Origin: RUG369 sp050949645
GTDB lineage: Bacteria; Planctomycetota; Planctomycetia; Pirellulales; Thermoguttaceae
Length of the DNA stretch: 64,000 nt
Reading direction: 5' to 3'
NCBI GenBank assembly: GCA_050949645.1
Contig: JBMNGC010000001.1
Coordinates: 2,108,001-2,172,000 of the forward strand
Shown here: piece by piece, positions 27,101 through 36,567 of the stretch
How the letters are laid out: each line of letters begins with the position of its first letter
Position numbering within the stretch: position 1 is the stretch's first letter
Position numbers and translations under genes: made by a program
Notes under the pieces: generated by a model
Told to the model about the DNA's origin: nothing
What the model saw: the letters and a program-made list of their open reading frames with translations, nothing else
The model's database searches: none

Positions 27101-27260
27101 GTCTCGCTCCTTACTTGCGTTGTGAACGCAGCGCTCGCGTCAGATTTGCGGCGAAGAACACGTCGCGCTGCGCCCTGAACCTGGCGTCGCGGCAACCGGA
27201 AAACGCCGTCTCGGTCGTACGACGGAGTTGGTTCGAAAATCTGGCGTCATTATTCCTGTA

Positions 27261-27288
27261 ATTCTATCTCCTCTCCTGTTTTATGCAA
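27261..27288 (-). promoter_or_regulatory. promoter of guaB
   Basis: Minus strand: TTGCAT, 16-nt spacer, TAGAAT, giving a leader of about 150 nt for guaB. Confidence 0.5.
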
Positions 27289-27314
27289 GGAGCGACAAAG
27301 GAATTTTGCGTGCG

Positions 27315-27617
27315 TTAACTCTCAGTAATGAGCGCGACGGCGATTCTGCGCGCAACTACCGTGAGGTACGTCGAGACCGCGCTTTGAAAGGAAAATTCGC
27401 GCAACAACTGGTAGTCGTTGTAACGAAACGCTCTGAAAATCGCCTCGCACAACTCCGTCTTTTCTTTGTCGTCGACGCGTTTCCCGCATCGCGAAGCCGT
27501 ATGCTCGACAACGTGGATCGTCAAATCCATAAAGCGATCGACGAAATCCTCCCACGCGTAACGTTCATGATTCAGACACGCGCGAATAACGGAATAATCA
27601 AATTCAAGGAACGACAT
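27315..27617 (-). CDS. sigma-70 region 2-like small protein
   Basis: 100 residues. The sequence AWEDFVDRFMDLTIHVVEHT, a DDKEKTELCEAIFRAF segment and FSFQSAVSTYLTVVARRIAV follow the pattern of region 2 in planctomycete ECF-like sigma factors (usual form: FVDRF, then a DLxxEVF segment, then the F-G/S-STYLTVVARR core). It ends right after region 2.4, with no region 4, so it is either a truncated sigma factor or a stand-alone domain. It is not obviously frameshifted: the stop is close and nothing resembling region 4 follows. ATG 27617 is preferred over a TTG four codons earlier. It lies 64 nt after the autotransporter gene on the same strand. Confidence 0.65.
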   Translation of the reverse strand: MSFLEFDYSVIRACLNHERYAWEDFVDRFMDLTIHVVEHTASRCGKRVDDKEKTELCEAIFRAFRYNDYQLLREFSFQSAVSTYLTVVARRIAVALITES

Positions 27618-27681
27618 TTTCTCTCTCAAATTCTAGCGTAGCGGGTCGTTAAGGAGACGACGGCGGCGCCGCCGAGCTCGG

Positions 27682-30345
27682 TTACCAACGGTATTTCAGA
27701 CCCGCCGATCCGCCCGGATTGCGAGTGTATTTGTTAAGAATATAATCGCCGCGAACGAACAAGTTGAGCGCAGGTATCGGCGTCCATTCACCGCCGAGTC
27801 CCATGAGCGCCCAGTCGCGTCCAAGGCTGTTGCCGTAAATATCGAAGCCGGAAGACGTCGGCAGTCCGACGAAGGCTGCGTGCGTCTCGCCATGCATATC
27901 GTCAAGGAACTCATGCACATATGCGCCGTTCAACACGAGACGCACCTGTTGATCGCCAGGATACATATCGAGCGCAAGGCGCGCGCCGACCTGACCGCGA
28001 AGGCTGTGACAATTTCTTCCGTTGACCCTCAGGCGATACGCCCAGTCGGAATCACCCTCCTCGGTGAACTTTTCACGGTCAAAATAGTTGTATTCAATTT
28101 GCGCGTAAGGCGAGAACGTCACGGGCTGCATCCTGAAGTTCATGCCTCGTTCGAAGGACGCGCCCGCGTTCCATGCGTCGTGCTTCGAGAAAAGCGTCCG
28201 CGCTTCGTCGAGAACCGCGGAGACGCGCTTCGTCTTGTAGCGGCCGTATCCCCCGTGAAACGTCGCGATGTTGTATACGTTTTCATCGCCGAACTGGTGA
28301 TACAGACCGATCTCATGATCATTTGTCTCAAGCTCGCCGATTGTTGATAAGTTGTCGATCTTGCTGTTCTGGTACCCGTAATAGATTCCAAAGCGGCAAT
28401 CGCAGGATCCGAATAAATCGAGGCCGGCGAGGACTCCGTACTGCTCGCCGTCGTAACTTGAATACATCTTGTTCGTGCGCGCGTCGAGCGAGGATCCAAA
28501 CGCTTCCGCCCATGCGGAATAGATCAGCGTGCCGGGGTCGCCATATTGCGCCGTCTGACCGCGCATCGTCGCAAGGGAGGAAAATTCGCGAACGCCAAAG
28601 CTGTTCGGGTCGCCGTATCCGCCAATATATTCGCCGTTGTAAATCCCGGTCGGAGGCTGCCCAGGGGTCGGAACAACGCCCGGCGAGTAGGAATTCGTAT
28701 CAGAATTGTAATAGAGGGGACCGTCGAAATATCCGTTCGACGCGCTTCCATAGTTGATCGGATAATTCGCGCGATTCTGAGGCTGCGTCCTGATACCACC
28801 GGCGTCGTAATCCTGCGGCGCGACGGAGCTGGCCATGCTTTCTGAATAGGCGACAAGCGAATTGTTCCGAAGCGTGTTGAAGAGCGCCTGCTGCATCATC
28901 ATTTGGTTCATATAGGAGAACCCGATCGTCGACGCATGGAGTTCTCCCGTCATGCGACTCATGTCGAGCGAACCCATATTGTTTTCGAGCTCGGCGAGTA
29001 GCTCATACTCGTCGGCGTTATACCTCCCAGACGCGATGAGACGATCGAGCGAACGAGCGACTTGATTCTGGTTCCCGGCGGGCGCCGTGTCGGTAAATTT
29101 CTCCGCTTCCTCAAGCTTGACCACGATTGAGTTGGACGTCAAATTCGACGTGTCGACCACATAGTTCTTCCCGAGAATATTGTCTTTAACCGTGATTTTC
29201 GACGGATCGTACGTCGTCTGACCGACGTCGCCCGTCGAAAAGAGCGTCAGCGTCTCCGGCGCCTCGTTCCCCAGAAGAACCGACTCTATATCGAAGGTCG
29301 CCTCGCCAACGTGAATGTATGTGTTGTACGTCGAGGCGACGAAATTCGTGTGAGACTCCTCTCCGACGTAGAAATTGACCGTCGAACCGTCGTTGGCCGC
29401 AAAGACGACGTCCCCCGACTTGCCGCCAAGCGTAATCGTATCGAAGCTCTGGATATCGAGCGTCGCGTCCTTGCCAAGCGCGATCGTGTTGACCGACATG
29501 TCGACGTCGCTAACGTCCGCCGTTCCCTTCGTAACCCTCAGGACGCCCGAGGCGACGTCGATATCGCCCATGTTGAGCGTCGTGTAACCCGACGGCAGGC
29601 CCGACGATCCGTTCGTCATAATTTCCAGAGTTCCGCCGCCCGACTTCGTCAGGCCCGTACGGTCGTTTATATCAAATCCGTTCTCGACCGTAAGTTTTTG
29701 TCCGTCGCCGACATAAAGATTCGCGAAGTCCATCTCCGGTTTGATCGACGAGTATCCCGTCTCCAACCGACCGATCCTCGTTTCGCGTTCAATCGTCGTA
29801 CCGTCCGGAGCAAGCTGCTGCGGAATAGAAAAAGTCGCGCCGTTATTGAGGATCAGCGCCCCGCTACTACCCTCGTTCGTCGTAGAATACGCGCCTAACG
29901 GATTCGTGGCGCCGGAGTTGAGAACTAATTCGTTGTCGTCAAGAACCTTGATCGTACCCGTCCAAGAGGGACTGTTGGTCGAAATTGTCCACGATTGTTC
30001 CTTCGTAACGCCGTTGCCAAGTACGAGTTTCGCGCCGTCTGTTCGCGACAGCAGCACGGGTCGCAACGTTTGGCCGTCGATAAGCGTAAGCGTGTAGTCG
30101 TCGTTAAAGACAATCGAGGTAATGTTTTCGTCGATCGAATTCTTCGATTGCGACGAATCGATCACAAGCTGCGACGGAGGCGACTGCGCGACCGTCGCGC
30201 CCGGCGTCAAGGCAAGGAGCGCCAACGCAAAGGATCCGACGCCGAGAATACGCCTGAGAACGCGTCTAAAGTCCGCGCGACAAGAACGCTCGCGCGCTGT
30301 TCCGCCTCGTTCTGAATATCCGTCTGATCCAATATATCTACGCAT
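27682..30345 (-). CDS. autotransporter-like outer-membrane protein
   Basis: 887 residues. A long basic N terminus plus a hydrophobic stretch ending GATVAQ forms an extended signal. The passenger (about 55-430) has beta-helix-like repeats including LTKSGGGTLEIMT, the pattern seen in passenger-associated repeats. A linker rich in Asn, Tyr, Gly and Pro (about 490-590) leads to a C-terminal domain of about 280 residues with alternating strands (WAEAFGSSLDA, FGIYYGYQNSKID, FERGMNFRMQPVTFSPYAQI) that ends in the aromatic residue of LKYRW, as type Va barrels do. It should secrete its own passenger through the outer membrane. No protease or adhesin motif recognised. Confidence 0.75.
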   Translation of the reverse strand: MRRYIGSDGYSERGGTARERSCRADFRRVLRRILGVGSFALALLALTPGATVAQSPPSQLVIDSSQSKNSIDENITSIVFNDDYTLTLIDGQTLRPVLLSRTDGAKLVLGNGVTKEQSWTISTNSPSWTGTIKVLDDNELVLNSGATNPLGAYSTTNEGSSGALILNNGATFSIPQQLAPDGTTIERETRIGRLETGYSSIKPEMDFANLYVGDGQKLTVENGFDINDRTGLTKSGGGTLEIMTNGSSGLPSGYTTLNMGDIDVASGVLRVTKGTADVSDVDMSVNTIALGKDATLDIQSFDTITLGGKSGDVVFAANDGSTVNFYVGEESHTNFVASTYNTYIHVGEATFDIESVLLGNEAPETLTLFSTGDVGQTTYDPSKITVKDNILGKNYVVDTSNLTSNSIVVKLEEAEKFTDTAPAGNQNQVARSLDRLIASGRYNADEYELLAELENNMGSLDMSRMTGELHASTIGFSYMNQMMMQQALFNTLRNNSLVAYSESMASSVAPQDYDAGGIRTQPQNRANYPINYGSASNGYFDGPLYYNSDTNSYSPGVVPTPGQPPTGIYNGEYIGGYGDPNSFGVREFSSLATMRGQTAQYGDPGTLIYSAWAEAFGSSLDARTNKMYSSYDGEQYGVLAGLDLFGSCDCRFGIYYGYQNSKIDNLSTIGELETNDHEIGLYHQFGDENVYNIATFHGGYGRYKTKRVSAVLDEARTLFSKHDAWNAGASFERGMNFRMQPVTFSPYAQIEYNYFDREKFTEEGDSDWAYRLRVNGRNCHSLRGQVGARLALDMYPGDQQVRLVLNGAYVHEFLDDMHGETHAAFVGLPTSSGFDIYGNSLGRDWALMGLGGEWTPIPALNLFVRGDYILNKYTRNPGGSAGLKYRW

Positions 30346-30769
30346 GACGCTTCACAATCCTTTGTTAAAACGCGCTATATGTCGCGTGTTGCGCATGTCT
30401 CGACGCGTCCTCCTGACGCATTTCGATGGTGAAAAACACTCCTGTTATCCGAACAGTCCGAGTATTTTTCATCCCCGACGCGAGCAGTATTCCAATTCTA
30501 AGCGATTCAGTAAAGAGCTTTTTTACATTTTCACAAAATTCCACTGGATTTTGCTAAAGTTTTTCGAATGGAAAACAAAAAAGACAAATGATACGTCAGT
30601 AAGATGGAGGAGACAGATAAGAAGGGGCGCGTGTTATACTAAAAAATATCCTATTCGTCTTAAAATAATCAATTCAGACGGTTGAAATACGCGCGCGCGC
30701 AACATATGATGGACTCTTTAACAATATGGTCGCCGTTCTCGGCGACGCCAAAGACAAGGGAATGACTCT
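30346..30769. other. AT-rich divergent intergenic region
   Basis: Lies between the autotransporter (minus) and the SIS gene (plus). Notably AT-rich around 30480-30600 and 30640-30680. It contains the candidate extended -10 listed separately; no gene seen. Confidence 0.5.
30632..30640 (+). promoter_or_regulatory. extended -10 promoter of the SIS gene
   Basis: TGT immediately before TATACT makes an extended -10; no good -35 is visible. Leader of about 120 nt. Confidence 0.4.
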
Positions 30770-31783
30770 ATGAATTCCACCGATTCTAAATACGATTTCG
30801 CGTTAGTCAAAGAAATGCTCGAGACGCCCGATCTCGTCGCCAACTTTGATTTCCAACAGTGCAAGAAAATTGCCGACATGGTCCGCAAGACGGGTCGTAT
30901 CTTCCTCACGGGCGAGGGTTCGAGCCGTATCTTCCCGGCCAAGAGCTTTATATACGACGTCCTCCGATATGGGCTCGCGGTCAGCGTCGCGACCGACGGC
31001 AGCTTCCAGGCGAGCGAATACGATCTCTCGAACTGGGTCGTCTGCGGAGCCTCCAACAGCGGTCAGACAAAAGAGATCATCGCCCTTCTCAAGACGCTCA
31101 AAGACAATGGCCACAAGTATCTCGCCGGCGTCACCTCGAACGCCGGAACCAAGATCTTTGACGTCACTGACGAAACGATCCTCCTCTCATGCGGTAAAGA
31201 AAATGCGGTCGCCGCGACGAAAAGCGTCGTCGAACAGGCGCTCGTCTACCGCGCGATCTTCGCCGATCTCACGCAGTGTCCCTATGCGAGCGACGGCAAG
31301 AAGGCCGGCGAGGAAATGCGCCAGATTTTGGAGGCGGAATACGACGCGGAGATCGTCAAAAAACTCGCCGACGCGCCCTTCCTTTATTTCGCCGGCCGCA
31401 ATAACGGCGTTGGCGAGGAGCTCACGCTAAAAACGAACGAGATCACGCGCAAGAAGTGCGATTTCCTCGAGGGCACCTATCTCCTCCATGGAGTCGAAGA
31501 AGTCATGCGCGAGGGCGAAACGTGCGTGCTCATCGAACCCTTCGAAAGCGAATGCGCGAAGATCAAGGAACTCATCGCGGACCGCGCGGGCGTCAACGTG
31601 ATCGCGATCGCCACGAAGGACACGATCTTCCCGACGATCAAGATTCCTGAAAATCCTGCCTTCTGCCAGTTCTACCAGCTCATGGCGGGCTGGAACCTTC
31701 TGGTTCACACGGGTATTGCGCTCGGCGTCAACCTCGACAAGCCTGCGCGCGCGCGCAAGATCGGCAACGTCTTCGAAGACTGA
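30770..31783 (+). CDS. double SIS-domain sugar isomerase/deaminase-like protein
   Basis: 337 residues with two SIS phosphosugar-binding folds. The first has IFLTGEGSSRIFPAKS and GASNSGQTKE; the second has FAGRNNGVGEELTLKTNE and GTYLLHGVEEVM, the pattern of the isomerase half of GlmS and of AgaS/FrlB-like enzymes. There is no glutaminase domain, so it probably acts on an aminosugar phosphate or is a regulator. AAGGGA lies before ATG. A strong terminator follows. The next gene is a PIG-L deacetylase, which hints at aminosugar metabolism (inference). Confidence 0.8.
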   Translation: MNSTDSKYDFALVKEMLETPDLVANFDFQQCKKIADMVRKTGRIFLTGEGSSRIFPAKSFIYDVLRYGLAVSVATDGSFQASEYDLSNWVVCGASNSGQTKEIIALLKTLKDNGHKYLAGVTSNAGTKIFDVTDETILLSCGKENAVAATKSVVEQALVYRAIFADLTQCPYASDGKKAGEEMRQILEAEYDAEIVKKLADAPFLYFAGRNNGVGEELTLKTNEITRKKCDFLEGTYLLHGVEEVMREGETCVLIEPFESECAKIKELIADRAGVNVIAIATKDTIFPTIKIPENPAFCQFYQLMAGWNLLVHTGIALGVNLDKPARARKIGNVFED

Positions 31784-31813
31784 CGACGCTCGGTCCTATC
31801 AGGAACTTTTACG

Positions 31814-31850
31814 CCCGGCCGCGATCGCAAGCGCGGCCGGGACTCTTTTA
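31814..31850 (+). terminator. terminator after the SIS gene
   Basis: CCCGGCCGCG and CGCGGCCGGG form a perfect 10-bp stem with an 8-nt loop, followed by ACTCTTTTA. Confidence 0.7.
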
Positions 31851-31962
31851 GACGACTTTTGTTAGGAGACCTGACAAAAAATTAGAAAGGTTTGTTTTCT
31901 CACTCGTCATGCGAAGCGACGAGCGGCGTTATCGATGATGTTTTTCAAGTAAAAGGGCCAAT

Positions 31963-32823
31963 ATGACTTCTACCGTTGCTTTTGATCGAAGAACCGACGA
32001 AGGTCTGATTTCATCTTCCAACCCCGCCGATATTTTCCCCAACTGGAAGGGAGAGGAAGAACGTTGGCTCTTTCTCGCGGCCCATGACGACGACGTCGTC
32101 GTGGGCGCGGGCCTCACCTTCATCGCGGCGTTGCAATGCGGCGTCAAGACGTTCGCGGGCGTTGTAACCAACGGCAAGATGGGATACTGCTCGCCGGAAG
32201 AGCGCGATACAATCGTCGCGATTCGCCATGACGAGTGCGTCAACTCCTTCTCCGAGATGGGGCTCCCGAAGGAAAATCTTTACTTCCTTGGCCACGACGA
32301 CGGTTCGCTCCATCTTCAAGCGGGTCGCCGATTTGCGACGGGAGCGCCCGGCGAAGGTCCGGAGATCGCAGGCGGCGTCGGCGTGACGAATTCGCTCGTA
32401 TGGCTCATGCGCAAGACGCGACCGAACCGTCTTTTCGTGCCGACGATCACGGATATTCATCCGGATCATCAGTTCACCAACTCCGAAGCGATGATAAGTA
32501 TTTTCCATGCGCAGGGCTCGATCTGGCCCGAGTTGGGAGAGCCGATTCCAGAAATTCCCGCGCTCTACGAATTCGCCTGCTACAGCAACTTCAAAACCCC
32601 GCCCCAGCTTCGCGTGAGAGTCTCCGAGGACCTCTTCGAACGCAAAATCAACGGAATCCGCCAGTACAAGAGTCAAAAACAGATCGACGTCACGGTCAAC
32701 ATCCAACGAGAAATCGGGGCGGTGGAATTCATCCGCGAACTGGAATTCGATATATTTGTTCCGCAACGTTGCCAAGAACTCTTCGAGCGCGCTGCGGCGC
32801 AAAGTAAGGAGAATGCGCAGTGA
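31963..32823 (+). CDS. PIG-L/LmbE family deacetylase
   Basis: 286 residues. The zinc motif AAHDDDVVVGAG (a variant of AHPDD) near residue 44 and TDIHPDHQ around residue 167 are the conserved metal-binding signatures. The family N-deacetylates GlcNAc-linked substrates or removes other acyl groups. No signal peptide, so cytoplasmic. The stop codon overlaps the GTG start of the next gene, so the two products are translationally coupled and may act on the same substrate. Confidence 0.85.
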   Translation: MTSTVAFDRRTDEGLISSSNPADIFPNWKGEEERWLFLAAHDDDVVVGAGLTFIAALQCGVKTFAGVVTNGKMGYCSPEERDTIVAIRHDECVNSFSEMGLPKENLYFLGHDDGSLHLQAGRRFATGAPGEGPEIAGGVGVTNSLVWLMRKTRPNRLFVPTITDIHPDHQFTNSEAMISIFHAQGSIWPELGEPIPEIPALYEFACYSNFKTPPQLRVRVSEDLFERKINGIRQYKSQKQIDVTVNIQREIGAVEFIRELEFDIFVPQRCQELFERAAAQSKENAQ

Positions 32824-33620
32824 CGCTGGAAAAGAAAGTCTGCTATCTCGGAGACGGCGACGCGACCCGCGCCGCCGCCTATCTCTGCGCTATCCTGACC
32901 AATAAGAACGTCCCTTTTGATCGCGTCGACAGCGCCAAGAGTCCTGCAAACGACTTCCAGGAACGTCAATACGCGCTCTACGTTGTGAGCGATTATCCCG
33001 CGTCGCGTTTTAGACCCGGCGATATGGAGCATATTGTAGACTCCGTACGCAAGGGGTCTGGATTGCTTATGTTAGGCGGCTGGGAAAGCTATTACGGACG
33101 ACTCGGCGAATATCATCGCTCGCCCCTGAAAGAAATTCTTCCCGTCGTCATGGCGGACCGCGACGACCGCAGAAACGACTCGTCGCCCGTACTGCTGCGC
33201 CCCGCCGTCGAGCGACACCCGATCCTCGACGACTTGCCCTGGCACGAAGCGCCCGGCGTCGGCGGTTTCAATCGCTTCGAAGCCAGACCCGGCGCGCAGG
33301 TCCTGCTGCAGGGCGTTCGAACGAAAACGACTTGGCGCCAACCGGTCGCCGACGTCGGTTCGAAACTCGATTCCTCCGACGTCGCGATTGAACTCCTCGA
33401 AGCGGTTCCATTTCTTGTTGTCGACGACGTGGACGCCGGACGCGTCGCCGCCTTTGCCTCGGACGTCGCGCCGCACTGGATCGGCGGAATGGTCGACTGG
33501 GGAACCCCGCGCATTCTCCAAACGCTCCCCTCCTCGCTCGGAGACGGACTCTTCGTTGAAATCGGAAGTTTCTACGCCAGGTTCTTCGAAAATCTCGTCC
33601 GCTGGACCGGACGACTGTAA
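32820..33620 (+). CDS. class I glutamine amidotransferase-like protein
   Basis: 266 residues. It begins with GTG overlapping the PIG-L stop; TAAGGAG lies 9 nt upstream. The fold looks like the ThuA/GATase1-like group: a central Rossmann strand and LYVVSDYPASRF, then GSGLLMLGGWESYYG and a late DVAPHWIGGMVDWG. No Cys nucleophile is seen in the usual G-C-G elbow, so amidotransferase activity is doubtful; a sugar-binding or non-enzymatic role is possible. Coupled to the deacetylase. Exact function unknown. Confidence 0.6.
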   Translation: MTLEKKVCYLGDGDATRAAAYLCAILTNKNVPFDRVDSAKSPANDFQERQYALYVVSDYPASRFRPGDMEHIVDSVRKGSGLLMLGGWESYYGRLGEYHRSPLKEILPVVMADRDDRRNDSSPVLLRPAVERHPILDDLPWHEAPGVGGFNRFEARPGAQVLLQGVRTKTTWRQPVADVGSKLDSSDVAIELLEAVPFLVVDDVDAGRVAAFASDVAPHWIGGMVDWGTPRILQTLPSSLGDGLFVEIGSFYARFFENLVRWTGRL

Positions 33621-34097
33621 TGTGAACGAATCGCCGATAGCGTACCGACGGTTGACTGATGAATAACGTTCTGCTAATTCTTCAGTCTCCGTCGAAGCGA
33701 AACCGTCGCCTTTGAGTTCGTCGATATAGAGAATCTCTACGCGACCGACGAACGTCTCGATTTTCTCGGCCCGGCGCTAGAAAGTCGCCGAAATACGTCA
33801 AACTCTTCTGAATTCTCGCTTCGAAGTCATACAAATTAAGGAGAACAAGGTCACGTTCGCAAGCGAGACTCCTCCTCTTTTCGCGTCGGGGCGTCATGCG
33901 CAAAAGCCGCGCAACGCGTATCCCTACGAAGGATCGGGCCCCCGTAAACGAGCGCGAACCGCCTGCGGTTCATTCTTGTCCGATTTCAGACCTCCGATAT
34001 AATGGGGTCGAAATTTACAGCGTCATAAAGTATCAGCGACTTCGACCAACTCTGCCGCAGCCCCGATAAGACGCAGAACCTCGCAACGAATTCTGTT
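33621..34097. other. intergenic region
   Basis: Holds the MATE promoter at its right end and a short hairpin (GAACCGC/GCGGTTC) near 33955-33970. A 73-codon minus-strand frame at 33682-33903 is Arg-rich and not convincing. Confidence 0.5.
33975..34002 (+). promoter_or_regulatory. promoter of the MATE transporter gene
   Basis: TTGTCC, 16-nt spacer, TATAAT; predicted leader of about 90 nt. Confidence 0.55.
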
Positions 34098-35621
34098 ATG
34101 TTAGCACATCGCAACCCTGAATTTTTTGAGACGCGATCGATCGGCAAACTGCTCATGCAGTTCTCGATACCCGCGATCGTCGCCACGCTCGTCTCGTCGA
34201 CGTATAATCTCGTCGCCAGGGTCTTCGTTGCGAAACGATTCGGAACCGACGGCGTCGCCGCCGTAACGGTTTCCTATCCTGTCATCGTGATCTTCCTCGC
34301 GGTCGCCATGACCATCGGGGTTGGCTCGACGATTCTTGTCTCGATCCACCTCGGAGAACGCGATAACGACAAAGCGGAGGAAACGATCGGACATGCGCTC
34401 TTTCTCGCAGTCGTATCCGCCGCTATCTTTATCTTCTTCGGACAGATCTACCTCGAACCGATTCTGCGATTCGTCGGCGCGTCCGAAAAGATTATGCCCC
34501 TCGCTAAATCCTACCTCTCGATTGTGATATGGGGGGTGCTCTTTCAGCATATTGCCTACGGAGTCAACAATTTCATTCGAGTGGAAGGTCATCCCCGCAT
34601 GGCGATGATCTCGATGTTTATCTCCGCGCTCGCGAACGGGATACTTGATTACGTTTTTCTCTTCGTGTTCCGAACCGGTATCTGGGGCGCCGGGCTCGCC
34701 CACCTCATCGCCGCCGCAATTGCGGCCGCGTGGGTCAGCGGACTCTACCTGACGAATCAAACCGTCTTGAAATGGAGATTGAAATACTTCCGATTCAACT
34801 GGAGCCTAACGAAAAAGATCGCGATTTGCGGCGCCGTACCCTTTGTAACTCAAGCGTGTTCCGCTATTTTACAGACAATATCGAACAACCTCATGGGACA
34901 TTACGGAACGCTCTACGGCCAAAAGATGGGGTATTCCTTTGACGGGGGCGACCTGGCGATTGGGATCATGGGCGCGGCGATCGCGATCGCCAATATGTTC
35001 CTTATGCCTTTCTTCGGCCTTGGACAGGGAGTTCAGTCGATCGTCGGGTACAATACGGGCGCAAAGCGTCCCGACCGCGTCCTCCAGACGATTCAGTCGG
35101 CGCTTAAAATATCGGTCTATTCGAGTTTGATCATCTGGGCGTTCATTATGATCAAGCCGGAATGGCTCATGAACTTCTTCCTCAAAGCGGACGAGATCGG
35201 GTTCGCGGAAAAACAGGCGCTTGGGAACTTTGCGATTCGTTGCATCATGCTCGTTTTCCCACTCGTTGGGGTTAACATGCTTGCGAGCGGATATTTCCAA
35301 GCTCAGGGACAGCCGATCCTGGCCGTCATGATGACCCTCCTTCGACAGCTGGTCTTCCTGCTGCCGATCATGCTCTTCGCAACGTGGTTCCTGCAACTGT
35401 ACTGCCAGAAAGGACTCAACGGAGTCTGGTTTTCGTTCCCGATCGCCGACGTGCTCTCATGGGGCGTCGCCGTCATATTCCTGGCTGTTGATTTCAAGCA
35501 TAAACGCAAGCTGATTGCCGCTATGCCGCCGCGCAACGCCGGCGACGAAGCGGCAGAATCTGCCCAATCAGTCAAAAGCGCCGAGCGCGCCGAACCGCAA
35601 ACGAAGCCCGAAACGACGTGA
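34098..35621 (+). CDS. MATE-family efflux transporter
   Basis: 507 residues, about 12 hydrophobic helices in two homologous halves. The N-terminal half shows SIPAIVATLVSSTYNLVARV and the second begins FVTQACSAILQTISNN, with FFGLGQGVQSIVGYNTGAK as the matching loop. MATE proteins export drugs or metabolites in exchange for Na+ or H+. The end is Ala/Glu-rich and hydrophilic. The stop overlaps the GTG of the SDR gene, so the two are coupled. Substrate cannot be inferred. Confidence 0.9.
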   Translation: MLAHRNPEFFETRSIGKLLMQFSIPAIVATLVSSTYNLVARVFVAKRFGTDGVAAVTVSYPVIVIFLAVAMTIGVGSTILVSIHLGERDNDKAEETIGHALFLAVVSAAIFIFFGQIYLEPILRFVGASEKIMPLAKSYLSIVIWGVLFQHIAYGVNNFIRVEGHPRMAMISMFISALANGILDYVFLFVFRTGIWGAGLAHLIAAAIAAAWVSGLYLTNQTVLKWRLKYFRFNWSLTKKIAICGAVPFVTQACSAILQTISNNLMGHYGTLYGQKMGYSFDGGDLAIGIMGAAIAIANMFLMPFFGLGQGVQSIVGYNTGAKRPDRVLQTIQSALKISVYSSLIIWAFIMIKPEWLMNFFLKADEIGFAEKQALGNFAIRCIMLVFPLVGVNMLASGYFQAQGQPILAVMMTLLRQLVFLLPIMLFATWFLQLYCQKGLNGVWFSFPIADVLSWGVAVIFLAVDFKHKRKLIAAMPPRNAGDEAAESAQSVKSAERAEPQTKPETT

Positions 35622-36436
35622 AATCAATCCCCCATAAAACCCTTGTTATGACCGGCGCTTCCGGAGGCGTGGGCCGCGCGATCCTCGACACGTTGCGCGG
35701 CGACGACGTCGCGCTCTATCTTGTCGCCAACAACGGCGCCGACGCCTTGCGGCGCAATCTCGCCGATTCCCAGTCTCCAACTCTCCGCGACGCGAAAGTC
35801 CTTCGCGCGGATCTTTCGCAAATCGGCGCGGCGCAAACGCTCGCCGACGCGCTCCTTCAAACGCTCCGAGAAGATCAGAAACGCACGAACCCGCGCGTCG
35901 ACGCGCTCGTCTGCGCCGCGGGAATCGACCTGATGACCCCGCAAAGCAAAGAACTTACGTTCGACGCAAGACTCGCTCGAGCATGGCAGATCGACCTCGC
36001 CTCCGTCGCGACCCTCGCAAGAGCTTTCGGCGACGTCATGCGAGCCTTTCGTCAAACTGGCGACGCGCAAGAGGATTACGATCCGTCGATGATATTCTTC
36101 AGCTGGGACGGGGTCGAGCACGGCATGAAGGGCGATTCCGCGCAAATTTACGCCGCGTGCAAAGGAGCGGTCGCCGCGTTTGCAAGGTCTCTCGCGCACT
36201 CGCTCGCGCCTGACGTGCGCGTCAATACAATCGCGCCAGGTTGGATTCAAACAACGTGGGGGAAGATTGCGTCGGAGGACTCTCTAACACGCTACGCCGC
36301 CCAATCGTTGCTCCAACGTTGGGGCGATCCGATGGAGATCGCGCGAGTCGTACGCTTCCTTCTCTCTAGCGACGCCGCCTACGTCAACGCGCAGACTATC
36401 CCGGTCAACGGCGGCTTCTTAGGACGCGAATTGTAG
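35618..36436 (+). CDS. short-chain dehydrogenase/reductase
   Basis: 272 residues, Rossmann fold. The dinucleotide motif is TGASGGVGRAI (residues about 12-22); the catalytic Tyr/Lys pair is in YAACKGAV with Ser in IFFSWDG. The end IPVNGGFLGREL resembles FabG-like reductases (usual form: xVDGG). It starts at a GTG overlapping the MATE stop. Substrate unknown; FabG-type oxoacyl reductase is one option, a sugar or secondary alcohol dehydrogenase another. Confidence 0.88.
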   Translation: MKSIPHKTLVMTGASGGVGRAILDTLRGDDVALYLVANNGADALRRNLADSQSPTLRDAKVLRADLSQIGAAQTLADALLQTLREDQKRTNPRVDALVCAAGIDLMTPQSKELTFDARLARAWQIDLASVATLARAFGDVMRAFRQTGDAQEDYDPSMIFFSWDGVEHGMKGDSAQIYAACKGAVAAFARSLAHSLAPDVRVNTIAPGWIQTTWGKIASEDSLTRYAAQSLLQRWGDPMEIARVVRFLLSSDAAYVNAQTIPVNGGFLGREL

Positions 36437-36493
36437 TCGTACATGACGTCAAGCGTACTATTGTAATCCAAGATGAAGCTTGGACGACAACAC

Positions 36494-36535
36494 AAAACGC
36501 CACGGCTCCTCGAAAACGAGGAGCCGTGGCGTTTT
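36494..36535. terminator. strong bidirectional terminator
   Basis: A perfect 19-bp stem (AAAACGCCACGGCTCCTCG and complement) with a 4-nt AAAA loop, between the SDR gene and the convergent secreted protein gene. Confidence 0.9.
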
Positions 36536-36567
36536 GCTAAAGGGCGTTCCGACGCGACGTCCGCGCG

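Noticed and set aside
33682..33903. 73-codon minus-strand frame
   Set aside because: Arg-rich, no start signals, no similarity; treated as non-coding.
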